Shown here: one piece after another, positions 32,343 to 41,571 of the stretch
How positions within the stretch are numbered: the first letter of the stretch is position 1
Layout of the letters: the number at the start of each line of letters is the position of its first letter
Assembly (NCBI GenBank): GCA_021773555.1
Contig: JAJFKA010000009.1
Location: forward strand, 21,922-85,921
Direction of reading: 5' to 3'
DNA length: 64,000 nt
From: Gammaproteobacteria bacterium
Lineage (GTDB): Bacteria > Pseudomonadota > Gammaproteobacteria > Pseudomonadales > Azotimanducaceae
Made by a program: the position numbers and the translations under genes
Notes under the pieces: model-generated
What the model saw: only the letters and a program-made list of their open reading frames with translations
Told to the model about the DNA's origin: nothing
Database searches by the model: none

Positions 32343-33469
32343 ACATCGACGCGCGCTTGCGCAGGATGTTAATTCTGCCGAAATATCCCGTGGAAGGTGC
32401 GAGCAGTCGCTATTGTGCTTACCAGTTCATCCCCTATTTTGAATCCCGCGGTATTGCCTGCACTGTGCGGCCGTTTATGGACGCGGATTTTTATGCGCTA
32501 TCGCTGAAACCGGGTAACAATTTTCGCAAGCTTACAAAATTTATTGCGGCGCTGATCGACAGAATCAGTGTCGTCGCGAGTTGCAGAAAATATGACGTGG
32601 TCTTCATGCACCGGGAGTTGGTGCCAGTGATCCCGGCCTTTCTTGAGCGATTTATTAAGTGGCAGTCGGTGCCGATTGTGTTCATCTATGATGATGCATT
32701 GTTCCTGTTGAAGGAAAATCGATCCAACCCTGTTCTACATTTTCTAAAGCGGACCTTTTTCAGTTCATCGGCAAAAATGCAAACTTTGTTTGGACTATCA
32801 AATTGCGCGATAGGTACTAACCCTTATCTGGCAAGTAAGGCCGCCGAATGGTGCGCAGTCGCACACTATCTGGAAATACCGGAGGATCTGGCCAGCTTGC
32901 CTGCAAAGATTTACCCGGCTGAACCAGGTGTGCATCAGAATCACCCGGTGGTCATCGGCTGGCTGGGTTCTCCGAGCACTGAGAAATACCTCCACCTGCT
33001 GGATACAGTTTTCTCAAGACTCGCGGTGCAGCACGAATTTGTGCTCAAGATTATAGGAGGTGGCGAATATCGGCATGAAGCGTTGAACGTTGTCCATGAA
33101 CGCTGGCAGTTGCAGACCCAGACCCGTCAGCTGCATAGCTTTGATATTGGAATCATGCCTTTGCCGGACGAAGAATGGAGCCTTGGCAAATCCGGTGGCA
33201 AGGCGAGAACCTATATGGCGGCGGGCTTACCGCTCGTGGCGTCTTCAATCGGCTATTGCCGTGACCTGATCAGGCATGGCCACGCGGGGCTTCTGGTCAG
33301 CAATGAAGATGAGTGGGTCAGCGGACTATCGGCGTTAATTTGCGATGCGGCGGAACGACAACGCCTGGGCTGCAATGCGCGAACCCATCTGGAAAATCAT
33401 TTAAACCTGACAACCCAGGCAGAACGATTGCTGCAGATGATTGAAGATGCCGTCCGTGAGAAAAAATAA
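32339..33469 (+). CDS. Glycosyltransferase, GT4-like
   Basis: This 376-residue protein starts with GTG overlapping the upstream stop (GTGA). The N-terminal domain begins LILPKYPVEGASSRYCAYQF, typical of GT-B enzymes that bind a lipid-linked acceptor. The C-terminal half has VVIGWLGSPSTEKYLHLLD and the donor-site region DIGIMPLPDEEWSLGKSG followed by KARTYMAAGLPLVASSIG. It is divergent from standard GT4 but the fold is clear. Its role is repeat-unit assembly; donor unknown. It overlaps the next glycosyltransferase gene at the 3' end. Confidence 0.85.
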   Translation: MNIDARLRRMLILPKYPVEGASSRYCAYQFIPYFESRGIACTVRPFMDADFYALSLKPGNNFRKLTKFIAALIDRISVVASCRKYDVVFMHRELVPVIPAFLERFIKWQSVPIVFIYDDALFLLKENRSNPVLHFLKRTFFSSSAKMQTLFGLSNCAIGTNPYLASKAAEWCAVAHYLEIPEDLASLPAKIYPAEPGVHQNHPVVIGWLGSPSTEKYLHLLDTVFSRLAVQHEFVLKIIGGGEYRHEALNVVHERWQLQTQTRQLHSFDIGIMPLPDEEWSLGKSGGKARTYMAAGLPLVASSIGYCRDLIRHGHAGLLVSNEDEWVSGLSALICDAAERQRLGCNARTHLENHLNLTTQAERLLQMIEDAVREKK

Positions 33470-34670
33470 CATCAGGCGAATACTCTATATTTCCTACAAC
33501 GGCGTGCAGGAACCGCTGGTGCACTCCCAGGTTTTATCCTACCTGCGAGCCCTGGGTGCGATGGGATATGAGTTCCATCTAATCACCTTCGAGAAGCAGA
33601 TCCTCAATCCTGAGCAGGTGATGTCAATACAATCGGACCTTGAAGAGATTGGGGTCCGGTGGCAATACAGACGCTATCATCGATGGCCCAGGGTTTTAGC
33701 GACTGCGCTGGATGTGCTATCCGGTGTGACACTTGGCACAGAACTGGTCAGGTCGAATCGCATCGAACTGCTTCATTGCCGCAGCTTCATCGCAGCGCTG
33801 ATGGGACTCGGGGTGCGGTTGCTGACGCGGATTCCCTATATTTACGATATTCGCGGTTTCTGGATTGAGGAGAAGGTGATGAAGGGAAGCCTCAAAAAGC
33901 CGGGGTTTGCCTACACGGTTGGCAGGAAAATGGAGTCGCTGGTATACGCGGCCAGCGCTGGTATTGTTTCGCTGACCGAAGTTGCGCGCACCGAAATTAC
34001 CGGTTTTCCTGTGTGGCAGAAAAAACCAATGCCGCCGGTCGTGGTCATCCCGACCTGTGTCGATCTGACGGCATACCGCGAGTCCACGCGCAGCAGCGAA
34101 CGCGGGTGCCCGGTGATGGGCTACGTCGGTTCGCTTGGACCGGGCTACCTTGCGGATCGAATGATGCAATTTTTTGCCGCTGCGATCAAAGCTGACCTGG
34201 CATGTGGCCTCGAAATCTACACTCGCTCAGATGTCAGCATTGGCAAGCGCCTGGCGGACATCAACGGGATCGATGAGTCCATGTATCGAATTCGGTCGGT
34301 TGAACCCGCAGAGGTACCCGGTGTGCTTGCGGAGATTGATGTTGGACTGTGCCTGATTGAGCCGCATTACTCGAAGATGGCATCCATGCCTACCAAACTG
34401 GCAGAGTATCTTGCCGCCGGGGTGCCGGTTGTTGCCAACACCATTGGTGATGTTGCCAGCATCATCGAGCGATTCAAAGTCGGTGTCGTGATTGACGACT
34501 TTTCACGTGGAGGAACGGAAATTGCTCTGCAACAACTGGAATTGCTTTTACGCGAACCAGCGCTTGGCGAGCGTTGCAGGGCAGCAGCGAGAACGGTGTT
34601 TTCAGTGGATGACGGCGCTAAAGCGTACAAAAACTTATACAATCAGGCCCTGGATGGCCAGGCGGAGTAA
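33447..34670 (+). CDS. GT4-family glycosyltransferase
   Basis: This GT-B protein of about 407 residues begins MPSVRKNNIRRILYISYNGV, overlapping the preceding gene by 23 bp. The N-terminal domain contains the VLSYLRALGAMGYEFHLITFE fold element and RIPYIYDIRGFWIEEKV. The donor domain has MGYVGSLGPGYLADRMM near residue 217 and SMPTKLAEYLAAGVPVVANTIGD near residue 310. It adds one sugar in repeat-unit synthesis. The start is uncertain between ATG at 33447 and GTG at 33456. Confidence 0.88.
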   Translation: MPSVRKNNIRRILYISYNGVQEPLVHSQVLSYLRALGAMGYEFHLITFEKQILNPEQVMSIQSDLEEIGVRWQYRRYHRWPRVLATALDVLSGVTLGTELVRSNRIELLHCRSFIAALMGLGVRLLTRIPYIYDIRGFWIEEKVMKGSLKKPGFAYTVGRKMESLVYAASAGIVSLTEVARTEITGFPVWQKKPMPPVVVIPTCVDLTAYRESTRSSERGCPVMGYVGSLGPGYLADRMMQFFAAAIKADLACGLEIYTRSDVSIGKRLADINGIDESMYRIRSVEPAEVPGVLAEIDVGLCLIEPHYSKMASMPTKLAEYLAAGVPVVANTIGDVASIIERFKVGVVIDDFSRGGTEIALQQLELLLREPALGERCRAAARTVFSVDDGAKAYKNLYNQALDGQAE

Positions 34671-34674
34671 ATTA

Positions 34675-35808
34675 TTGGATCCAATAAATTTGTTCGTACC
34701 GAAATTTCGCGTGGAAGAATGCCTCGCGGAAATTCGTGAATGTCTGGAGGCGGGCTGGACTGGTCTCGGATTCAAGACAGTTCAGATGGAACAGAAATGG
34801 ATAGCCTACACGGACTTGCCGCACGCACATTTCATCAATTCTGCGACTTCGGGACTGCACCTGGCTGTGCGGTTGTTGAAGGATGTAGACGGCTGGACCG
34901 AAGGCGATGAGATTATCAGTACCGCCTTAACCTTCGTTTCCACCAATCATGCGATTAAATATGAAGGGTTAAATCCGGTGTTTGCCGATGTCGACGAGTA
35001 TCTTTGCCTTGACCCCGAGGCAGTCAGACTGGCAATCACACCGCGCACCAGGGCTATCATGTTTGTTGGCATGGGAGGAAATACCGGTCAACTGTCGGAA
35101 ATCATCAAAATATGCCAGGAGCATGACCTTCGACTTATTCTGGATGCGGCGCATATGGCTGGAACGCGACTCGACGGTCAGCATGTCGGACAAGGCGCGG
35201 ATGTGACAGTTTTCAGCTTTCAGGCCGTGAAGAATCTGCCCACGGCGGATGCCGGTATGATCTGCTTCGAAAGCGCAACCCTGGATGAAGAAGTACGAAA
35301 ATGGACCTGGCTGGGTATCAATAAGGACACCTACACCCGAACCGTTAGCGAAAACCGATATCGCTGGCACTATGATGTGGAGAATGTAGGGTACAAATAC
35401 CATGGCAATTCCGTCATGGCAGCACTCGCCCTGGTCGGCCTTCGCTATCTGGACGAAGATAATGCACAGCGACGAAATATCGCGTCGAGATACCGATCCA
35501 TGCTGTCGAAATCCGCGAATCTGTCGTTGGTTTCCATTCCCGAGGGTTGCGTCTCCTCCCAGCACCTCTTTCAGATCATGACAGACAACCGGGACGAGGT
35601 GATGGATCAGTTAAACCAGCGAGACATATTTCCCGGCGTTCATTACAAGGACAATGCCAGTTACCGAATGTATGCCGACCTGCAGGGTTCCTGCCCTCGC
35701 GCCCACCGTGCCAGCGAGAGGTTAATTTCACTACCGCTGCATGTCAGTATGACTGAACAGGATGCCAGTTACGTGGCGCAATCTTTGTTGGAAATAGTTG
35801 AAGCCTGA
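34675..35808 (+). CDS. DegT/DnrJ/EryC1/StrS-family sugar aminotransferase
   Basis: The TTG at 34675 follows GGAG at good spacing; an ATG at 34654 is possible. The protein of about 377 residues is a PLP-dependent nucleotide-sugar aminotransferase: NSATSGLHLAVRLL (phosphate site), ALTFVSTNHAIKYEG, ILDAAHMAGTRLDG (Asp binding the pyridine N) and VFSFQAVKNLPTADAGMI with the Schiff-base Lys near residue 186. It converts a keto-sugar nucleotide to an amino sugar. The GNAT gene 6 bp downstream would acetylate the new amine, so the glycan probably contains an N-acetylated amino-deoxy sugar. No dehydratase is in the window. Confidence 0.93.
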   Translation: MDPINLFVPKFRVEECLAEIRECLEAGWTGLGFKTVQMEQKWIAYTDLPHAHFINSATSGLHLAVRLLKDVDGWTEGDEIISTALTFVSTNHAIKYEGLNPVFADVDEYLCLDPEAVRLAITPRTRAIMFVGMGGNTGQLSEIIKICQEHDLRLILDAAHMAGTRLDGQHVGQGADVTVFSFQAVKNLPTADAGMICFESATLDEEVRKWTWLGINKDTYTRTVSENRYRWHYDVENVGYKYHGNSVMAALALVGLRYLDEDNAQRRNIASRYRSMLSKSANLSLVSIPEGCVSSQHLFQIMTDNRDEVMDQLNQRDIFPGVHYKDNASYRMYADLQGSCPRAHRASERLISLPLHVSMTEQDASYVAQSLLEIVEA

Positions 35809-35814
35809 TACCCC

Positions 35815-36327
35815 ATGAACAGACCTCAGGTGCTTATCGCGGAGGAGAGCCTTAGTTTACGCCCTCTGTCTGCATCAGACCTTGGGCTTACGTTAGAGTG
35901 GCGAAACAAATTACGGATACGTTCCCAATTCATAACCAGCGACGTGATCCCGCGCAGTGCGCACGATGCCTGGTTCAGTGCTTACAGTAATAATCACTGT
36001 GATTTTGTTTATGTGATTGCAGAAGAGGATCGTGACGTTGGCCAGATTTCACTTTACGACATCGACTGGGAGGCAGGCTCTGCCGAATTCGGTCGCCTGA
36101 TGATTGGGGAAGATGACCGGCTTGGCACGGGATTAGCATCACGGGCGACAAAACTTCTGCTCATGCATGCAGTTGAAGACCTAAAACTCAAACGAATTTC
36201 TCTTCAGGTGTTTGAAGACAATCTGACAGCGATTCGAATTTATGAAAAAGCTGGATTCGCGCATTGTTCAGGAAACACAACCCAGGACGATAGACTAATA
36301 ACGATGATCTATAATTTAAACGGATGA
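35815..36327 (+). CDS. GNAT N-acetyltransferase for amino sugar
   Basis: This 170-residue GNAT protein of the RimJ/PseH type has TLEWRNKLRIRSQFIT near residue 28 and the acetyl-CoA loop LGTGLASRATKLLLMHAV near residue 102, followed by RISLQVFEDNLTAIRIYEKAGF, which is the motif of this subgroup. PseH-like enzymes acetylate the amino group introduced by DegT-family aminotransferases. The aminotransferase gene is directly upstream and the membrane protein gene overlaps by 4 bp downstream. The exact sugar is not known. Confidence 0.88.
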   Translation: MNRPQVLIAEESLSLRPLSASDLGLTLEWRNKLRIRSQFITSDVIPRSAHDAWFSAYSNNHCDFVYVIAEEDRDVGQISLYDIDWEAGSAEFGRLMIGEDDRLGTGLASRATKLLLMHAVEDLKLKRISLQVFEDNLTAIRIYEKAGFAHCSGNTTQDDRLITMIYNLNG

Positions 36328-37583
36328 CCGACCAGGCTCGAAAACGTCGACAAAGTAATTCAGAAACGAATTTACGACTCGTTCTTGTTTATGCCTATGT
36401 CATCCGACTGGCAGTGATCAGCATTCTGGGATTCACAGATGCCATTGCGCGCCTGCATCTGTCCCCGGATTCTCTGCGTTACCATCGCATGGGTGTCGTC
36501 ATAGCGAGGCAGATGAGCGAGGGTAACTTTAACTGGCCAAACTGGATCGACCACGGATGGTTTCAGTTTAATGGACTGATTTACTACCTGTTTGGCCCCC
36601 ACGCGGTCTTTATCCAGATCATCAATGCATCGTTCAGCGTGGCGACGGTGGCAGCGGTTTACCATGCAGCTCGAAAGATTTTTCCCGATGAGCGAGTTGC
36701 TCGCTGGACCTGCATGCTGGTTGCGTTTTTTCCGTCGTTTATTTACTGGTCAAGCCTGATGCTGAAGGATTCGCTCGCGATCTTTGCGATCGCCTTTATG
36801 GTGTTGTCGGTTGTTTCCCTGCGCCAGAAGTTTGAATTTCGATGGGTGTTCGCGCTGTTGGTGTCGTTGGCACTGATTCTGATGGTCCGGGAATACCTGT
36901 TTTATGTGTTCATTGTGTTGATTGCCATGTCCTTTGTACCCCTGGAAAAGCAGCAACTTATCCGCTCAGTGCCGAAACTGCTGGCGATACTGCTGATTAT
37001 TGGTTTGGTTCCCTACCAGCTTGGTCAGGGATTCCTGGGTATCGATTTCATCTCCAATTCCATGTACTTCGACCTGGAATATATCAATCGAACCAGGGTA
37101 GCTATGGGTGATCACGGTGCAGGGCGAATCTATGAGGACCCTGAAAATGCACTGTGGGGACAAAGCATAAGCAATGATATTCGAGTCGCGGCAACTGGAT
37201 TGTTCTTCTTTTTCTTCAGCATTGATCTGACTTCGGTGGGTAGCATCCGCCAGATAATGGCGTTACCCGAGGTGATCATCTTTATTCTGCTTTTCCCAGC
37301 ACTGGTCAGGGGCGTCCTGCGGAGCTGGCGAACGCATCGCAGGGCAGTGTTCCCTGTGTTCCTGGTAACGATTGGAATACTCATTGTCTATACCTCCGCG
37401 ACCACCAACATGGGCGCAATGTATCGTTGGCGTATGCAGGCGCTGCCCTACCTGCTGATGATGATCTGTTACGGCCTAACGTTAAAAAGACAAGGTATGT
37501 TCGTCAACATCCTTCGGTCACTTGACCGCGTATTCACTTATGGTCGGCGACGCCGACGGCAAGAACTTCCTCATGCGGCGTGA
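36324..37583 (+). CDS. Polytopic membrane protein, Wzy- or GT39-like
   Basis: This 419-residue protein has about ten membrane segments with a larger loop after TM1 that includes LHLSPDSLRYHRMGVVIA, reminiscent of the Asp-containing first loop of GT-C glycosyltransferases. The segment WSSLMLKDSLAIFAIAF is typical of EpsG/ArnT-like proteins. It could be the repeat-unit polymerase (Wzy) or a lipid-linked-sugar transferase; the sequence does not decide. It starts ATGA-overlapping with the acetyltransferase and ends 11 bp into the next gene. The C terminus is basic (GRRRRRQELP). Confidence 0.75.
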   Translation: MTDQARKRRQSNSETNLRLVLVYAYVIRLAVISILGFTDAIARLHLSPDSLRYHRMGVVIARQMSEGNFNWPNWIDHGWFQFNGLIYYLFGPHAVFIQIINASFSVATVAAVYHAARKIFPDERVARWTCMLVAFFPSFIYWSSLMLKDSLAIFAIAFMVLSVVSLRQKFEFRWVFALLVSLALILMVREYLFYVFIVLIAMSFVPLEKQQLIRSVPKLLAILLIIGLVPYQLGQGFLGIDFISNSMYFDLEYINRTRVAMGDHGAGRIYEDPENALWGQSISNDIRVAATGLFFFFFSIDLTSVGSIRQIMALPEVIIFILLFPALVRGVLRSWRTHRRAVFPVFLVTIGILIVYTSATTNMGAMYRWRMQALPYLLMMICYGLTLKRQGMFVNILRSLDRVFTYGRRRRRQELPHAA

Positions 37584-38760
37584 GCTTCCCGTGGCAGTTA
37601 TCCTCGGGCTTTCGCCAACCGGGTTGTACGCGGCCAGAGAGTTGGGTGATGCGGGTATCCCGCTGCTCGGAATCTCTGATGAGTTCAATTGCGGCTGTCT
37701 TTCCAGACATTTTCGCGCCGGGAATCTGTGGCGTGAACCGATCGGAGATAAATTGCTGCAGCGCCTGCTCTGCCTGGGCTCAGAAGCGAAGGTGATGCCG
37801 GTGCTCATCCCGACATCCGATAGATACATTGAATTTGTCTTCGAGAACCATGATCGACTCAGTTGTTATTTCCGATTTCAGGCGAGCTATTCGATGCCGC
37901 TGGCACGTCAACTATTGGACAAGGAAAGTTTTTTTGCCTTGTGCGTTCAGAGCAGGGTCGAGACCCCGTCGGTAGCGATATTTACCAGCGGTGACCAACT
38001 GCGAGGAGCGCAAATCGAATTCCCTGCTTTACTTAAGCCGGCAGTGATTCATAAGGCAAAACATTTGCTGGCAGGCTGGAAGCTGATTGTGCTGGAAAGC
38101 CAGGATGACATTGAACGCTGTGCGCGACTGGTGGATACCTCCGAAACCCACTGGTTGCTGCAAGCGATGATCCCCGGTCCTGAATCGAACATTCTGCTTC
38201 TGGCAGGTTATTTTAACCAGCAGGGAGAGTTGCAGGGTGGGATGACGTATCGAAAGGTCAGACAGTATCCTCCGGGCTTTGGCTCAGCCTCCTGTGTTGT
38301 CAGCGAAGCTAATGCGGAGATCATAAGTATCGGAACGAGGTTCCTGCAGGCATTGAATTATCAGGGGCTGGCAGGCGTTGAATTTAAAGTTGATAGTCGG
38401 GATGGGGTCTGCAGGATCATCGAGGTCAATCAACGGCCCACGCTTTGGTTTAACATTGTGCGTGCGTCAGGGGTAAATCTTTGCCTGGCTTTGTACACAG
38501 ATCTTACGGGTGTCGCATTGGACGGGCTGGAAGTCAGTGGTGCTGCTGAGCGGGTGATCTGGCGATATGTGCTCAAGGATATCTACAGCAATCTGACCTA
38601 CCATCTGGGGATCAAGTCGGTACTACCTGCGCCTGAGTTCCCCAGGGGAGCGCGTTTTGATCGAACCTGCTGGGCGGTTTACGCGGTTGATGATCCGCTG
38701 CCTGCTTTGGCTGAACCACTCAGATATGCTCAAAAATTCTTCAATAGTCTCCGTGGTTGA
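37573..38760 (+). CDS. ATP-grasp family protein in polysaccharide locus
   Basis: From the ATG at 37573 this is a 395-residue ATP-grasp protein: a Rossmann-like N-terminal domain (VAVILGLSPTGLYAARELG), the ATP-binding region FPALLKPAVIHKAKHLLAG near residue 155, and the active-site strands GLAGVEFKVDSR and CRIIEVNQRPTLWFNIV near residue 285 (Glu-x-Asn metal ligands). Such enzymes in glycan loci attach amino acids or other groups to sugars by amide formation. It is the last gene of the plus-strand block and its 3' end overlaps the convergent acyltransferase gene by 20 bp. Confidence 0.82.
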   Translation: MRRELPVAVILGLSPTGLYAARELGDAGIPLLGISDEFNCGCLSRHFRAGNLWREPIGDKLLQRLLCLGSEAKVMPVLIPTSDRYIEFVFENHDRLSCYFRFQASYSMPLARQLLDKESFFALCVQSRVETPSVAIFTSGDQLRGAQIEFPALLKPAVIHKAKHLLAGWKLIVLESQDDIERCARLVDTSETHWLLQAMIPGPESNILLLAGYFNQQGELQGGMTYRKVRQYPPGFGSASCVVSEANAEIISIGTRFLQALNYQGLAGVEFKVDSRDGVCRIIEVNQRPTLWFNIVRASGVNLCLALYTDLTGVALDGLEVSGAAERVIWRYVLKDIYSNLTYHLGIKSVLPAPEFPRGARFDRTCWAVYAVDDPLPALAEPLRYAQKFFNSLRG

Positions 38761-40648
38761 GGTCTGCGGATATTTGCGCCAGCGGTCCGGTTCGGAACAG
38801 GATATCGCCGACGAAGCGAGCGCCTTCCGGAGTAAGGTGGTTACCATCGAAGGAAATCAGATTACCAGCCGGTGTGAAGATCGGACACAGGTTCTTGAGC
38901 CCGCATACCAGAGTCTGTCGGTTGATGAATTTATCCTCGTCAAGGTTTCTCAACATTTCCTGGTTAACAAGAATCTGTGCCTCTGGCAATAAACTTCGTA
39001 ACGCCAGCCGCTGATCGCGCGTGTAGGATAGAAACGATTTCGGATTCGCCGGGCCAAAGGTCATACTGCCGAGCACGTAAACCCGCGATTCGAGCGATTC
39101 CAGACGACTAACAGTTTCTATAATTGCTTCTGCTTCCCAATATCGCCAGTTTGCAGCGAGTAGAATAATATCCGCCTCCCGGGCAAGCCTTAATCCGTTA
39201 ATGATGTTGCTGTGTTGGTTGCAATATGCCGCATCGAAATGCTCACCGCTTTTTTGATAGAGATCTGGAATACTTTTATCGCCGATATACTTCGGACAGC
39301 GCTCTGCGATGCCAAACGTCACGACTTCTGCCGACTCAAATTTATCGTTAGCAGCAATCATATTGACCAGGTCCTGGGCGTAGCTATCACCCATAATAAG
39401 GATGCGCTTCCCCGGTAAGCTTTCGAACTCATCTTTCCTGAGGTCAAGAAATCGGTCAATGGTCTGCTGGCCGAGTTCAGTGCTCGACATGGACAGGATA
39501 TTACGATCCTCCGCGGGGTATCGTCCAATGAATCCGCTTTGCCAGATCGTTATCGACGCAAGCACCATCAACAAAAAAGTCCCCCCGATTGATAATGCGA
39601 ATACCTGTTTACGGGCCAGGAAATTTCGGTTTCGAAACGGCGTTTCCACATATTTCCAGCTTATAAAGGCGAAGGTCAGCGATACCATGACGAGTCCCGC
39701 CAGATGATAGAGCCCGAGGTCGGGTAGATGAATCCGTGCGAAAGCAAAGATGACCTGGTGCCACAGGTAGAAGCTATAGCTGATCAGGCCAACTCCGACC
39801 ATGAGCGGTATGGACAGGAAGCGATTAACCAGCGTGCCAGGCAATGCAAACAGGATGATCAGTGTCGCCCCCCCGGTTGGTAACACTGCATAAAAGGATG
39901 GGAAAGGTGTGGACTCATCGAATGTTGCCATGCTCAAAAGCACCAACATCAATCCTGAAAGGCTTAGAGTTTGCTTTGTCAGGAGTGCGCAGCGCTCGAT
40001 TACCTGTGGCCGGTTAATGACCCAGAGGGCGCTCAGTGAACCGCTAAGTAACTCCCATGCCCTGGTCGGGGTCAGGTAGAAATTTGCAACCTTGTAAGCG
40101 CGATCTGACGCCCATTCTGCTAACAACAGGCTGGCCAGCAGGCCGCTGCCAAGGATCACCCACACATAACGTGGTTGCCATCGCCAGAGGAACAAGAGCA
40201 GCAACGGGAAAACCACGTAGAACTGTTCTTCTACAGCCAGGCTCCAGGTATGAATGAGTGGCTTTTCCTCTGCCGAGATATCGAAATAGCCGTTTTGTTT
40301 CCAAAACAGAACATTTGAAAGAAACACTGAAACCGCAAAAACACTTCGGGCAAAATCGACCAGCTGGGACGGCAACATCCATAACAACGCGAACGGCAGG
40401 CTCACCAGAATAACGGTAAACAATGCCGGTAGTATTCTGCGCGCCCGGCGCTCATAGAAATGTTGCAGTGAAAACCGACCAGCATTCAGATCGTTTACGA
40501 TGATCACAGTGATGAGATAACCGCTTAGGACGAAAAATACGTCAACACCAACATAACCGCCGCTGAATAGATCATGGCCTGCGTGAAACAGCACCACGGC
40601 AATAACCGCAATCGCTCTTAATCCATCCAATTCGCTGCGATAGCCCAT
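38741..40648 (-). CDS. OafA/YrhL-type acyltransferase with SGNH domain
   Basis: I prefer the ATG at 40648 (MGYRSELDGLRAIAVIAVV); an upstream ATG at 40714 would add 22 residues. The protein of about 635 residues has an acyltransferase-3 membrane domain (ten helices; FHAGHDLFSGGYVGVDVFFVLSG split near residues 20-42) and a periplasmic SGNH domain with LIMGDSYAQDL (nucleophile Ser) near residue 405 and the catalytic Asp/His in SFDGNHLTPEGA near the end. It O-acylates (usually O-acetylates) a surface polysaccharide. It is divergent from the deacetylase gene. Confidence 0.92.
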   Translation of the reverse strand: MGYRSELDGLRAIAVIAVVLFHAGHDLFSGGYVGVDVFFVLSGYLITVIIVNDLNAGRFSLQHFYERRARRILPALFTVILVSLPFALLWMLPSQLVDFARSVFAVSVFLSNVLFWKQNGYFDISAEEKPLIHTWSLAVEEQFYVVFPLLLLFLWRWQPRYVWVILGSGLLASLLLAEWASDRAYKVANFYLTPTRAWELLSGSLSALWVINRPQVIERCALLTKQTLSLSGLMLVLLSMATFDESTPFPSFYAVLPTGGATLIILFALPGTLVNRFLSIPLMVGVGLISYSFYLWHQVIFAFARIHLPDLGLYHLAGLVMVSLTFAFISWKYVETPFRNRNFLARKQVFALSIGGTFLLMVLASITIWQSGFIGRYPAEDRNILSMSSTELGQQTIDRFLDLRKDEFESLPGKRILIMGDSYAQDLVNMIAANDKFESAEVVTFGIAERCPKYIGDKSIPDLYQKSGEHFDAAYCNQHSNIINGLRLAREADIILLAANWRYWEAEAIIETVSRLESLESRVYVLGSMTFGPANPKSFLSYTRDQRLALRSLLPEAQILVNQEMLRNLDEDKFINRQTLVCGLKNLCPIFTPAGNLISFDGNHLTPEGARFVGDILFRTGPLAQISADLNHGDY

Positions 40649-40755
40649 CGTGTTACTAGTCTGCCTGGTTGTTGGAAAGCTTGTTTGCGACTTCAGGAAT
40701 GATAGTCTATTCATATTCTCTCGTCAGGGAACAGCTCTTTGTCTGGATATCAACT

Positions 40756-41571
40756 GTGGAATTAATTATCAATGCGGACGACTTCGGCCTTAACGAATCC
40801 GTCAATGATGCGATCATGGATTGTCACCATCATGGATCTGTGAGCAGTGCCAGCATGATGGTGAACATGCCGGGATTTGATCATGCCTGTTCGCTGCTTG
40901 ATGACGAACTTTTGGGAGTTGGCCTGCACTTTAATCTGACCGAAGGCGAACCTCTAAGCCCGGCTTTCAGGCGACTGTTGCCACGGAACAGACTGCTGCT
41001 GGCGCTTTTGACCGGCGAAATCACACAATCCAGTATTGAACAGGAGTTTCTCGCGCAGTTGTCCAGGCTCCGCGCCGAGGGTATTAAACCATCACATATT
41101 GACAGCCATCAGCACATTCATATATTTCCCGGCGTTTTTCGTGTTGTCAGTGAGTATTGCGCCCGGGAGAATATTGCGCTCCGAATTCCCTGGACACCCC
41201 CGGTCTCGAAGTACCTGGGGCTGGGAAGATCATTGAGCCGGTTGGGACTGAACTATTTGAACTGGTATAACATCCGGCGTGGGCCGGCGCTGGTTACCAA
41301 TTCTGCCTTCGTGAGTATTTTCGATATAACGAAAACACCCGGTGAGGCTGACCTCGGAGCCTACCTGGAAATGCTGTCCGGAATTGAAACTGCTTTCACT
41401 GAGGTCATGGTGCACCCGAGCAAATCTGGCCGCGTGGAGCAGGTGAAGACATCAATTACAGACATCAGCACCAACGAGTACGAGATGCTGATGAGCGAGC
41501 CGTTTCTCGCGGCATTGTCCGCTGGTCAGTTTACGCTGACCGATTATCGAACGATTCCCACGAGGGATTGA
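40756..41571 (+). CDS. ChbG/HpnK (YdjC) family deacetylase
   Basis: The GTG at 40756 gives a 271-residue protein starting VELIINADDFGLNESVNDA, which carries the conserved Asp pair of YdjC-type deacetylases. The metal-binding HxxxH is in IKPSHIDSHQHIHIFPGVF near residue 115, and the catalytic His is in EVMVHPSKSGR near residue 218. The family removes acetyl groups from carbohydrates such as chitooligosaccharides or N-acetylated glycolipids, so it may trim the locus product. The 3' end overlaps the convergent flippase-methyltransferase gene by 28 bp. Confidence 0.9.
   Translation: MELIINADDFGLNESVNDAIMDCHHHGSVSSASMMVNMPGFDHACSLLDDELLGVGLHFNLTEGEPLSPAFRRLLPRNRLLLALLTGEITQSSIEQEFLAQLSRLRAEGIKPSHIDSHQHIHIFPGVFRVVSEYCARENIALRIPWTPPVSKYLGLGRSLSRLGLNYLNWYNIRRGPALVTNSAFVSIFDITKTPGEADLGAYLEMLSGIETAFTEVMVHPSKSGRVEQVKTSITDISTNEYEMLMSEPFLAALSAGQFTLTDYRTIPTRD

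Noticed and set aside
38657..38992. Plus-strand frame running on from the ATP-grasp gene end
   Set aside because: It lies opposite the SGNH domain of the acyltransferase and has no domain or signal.
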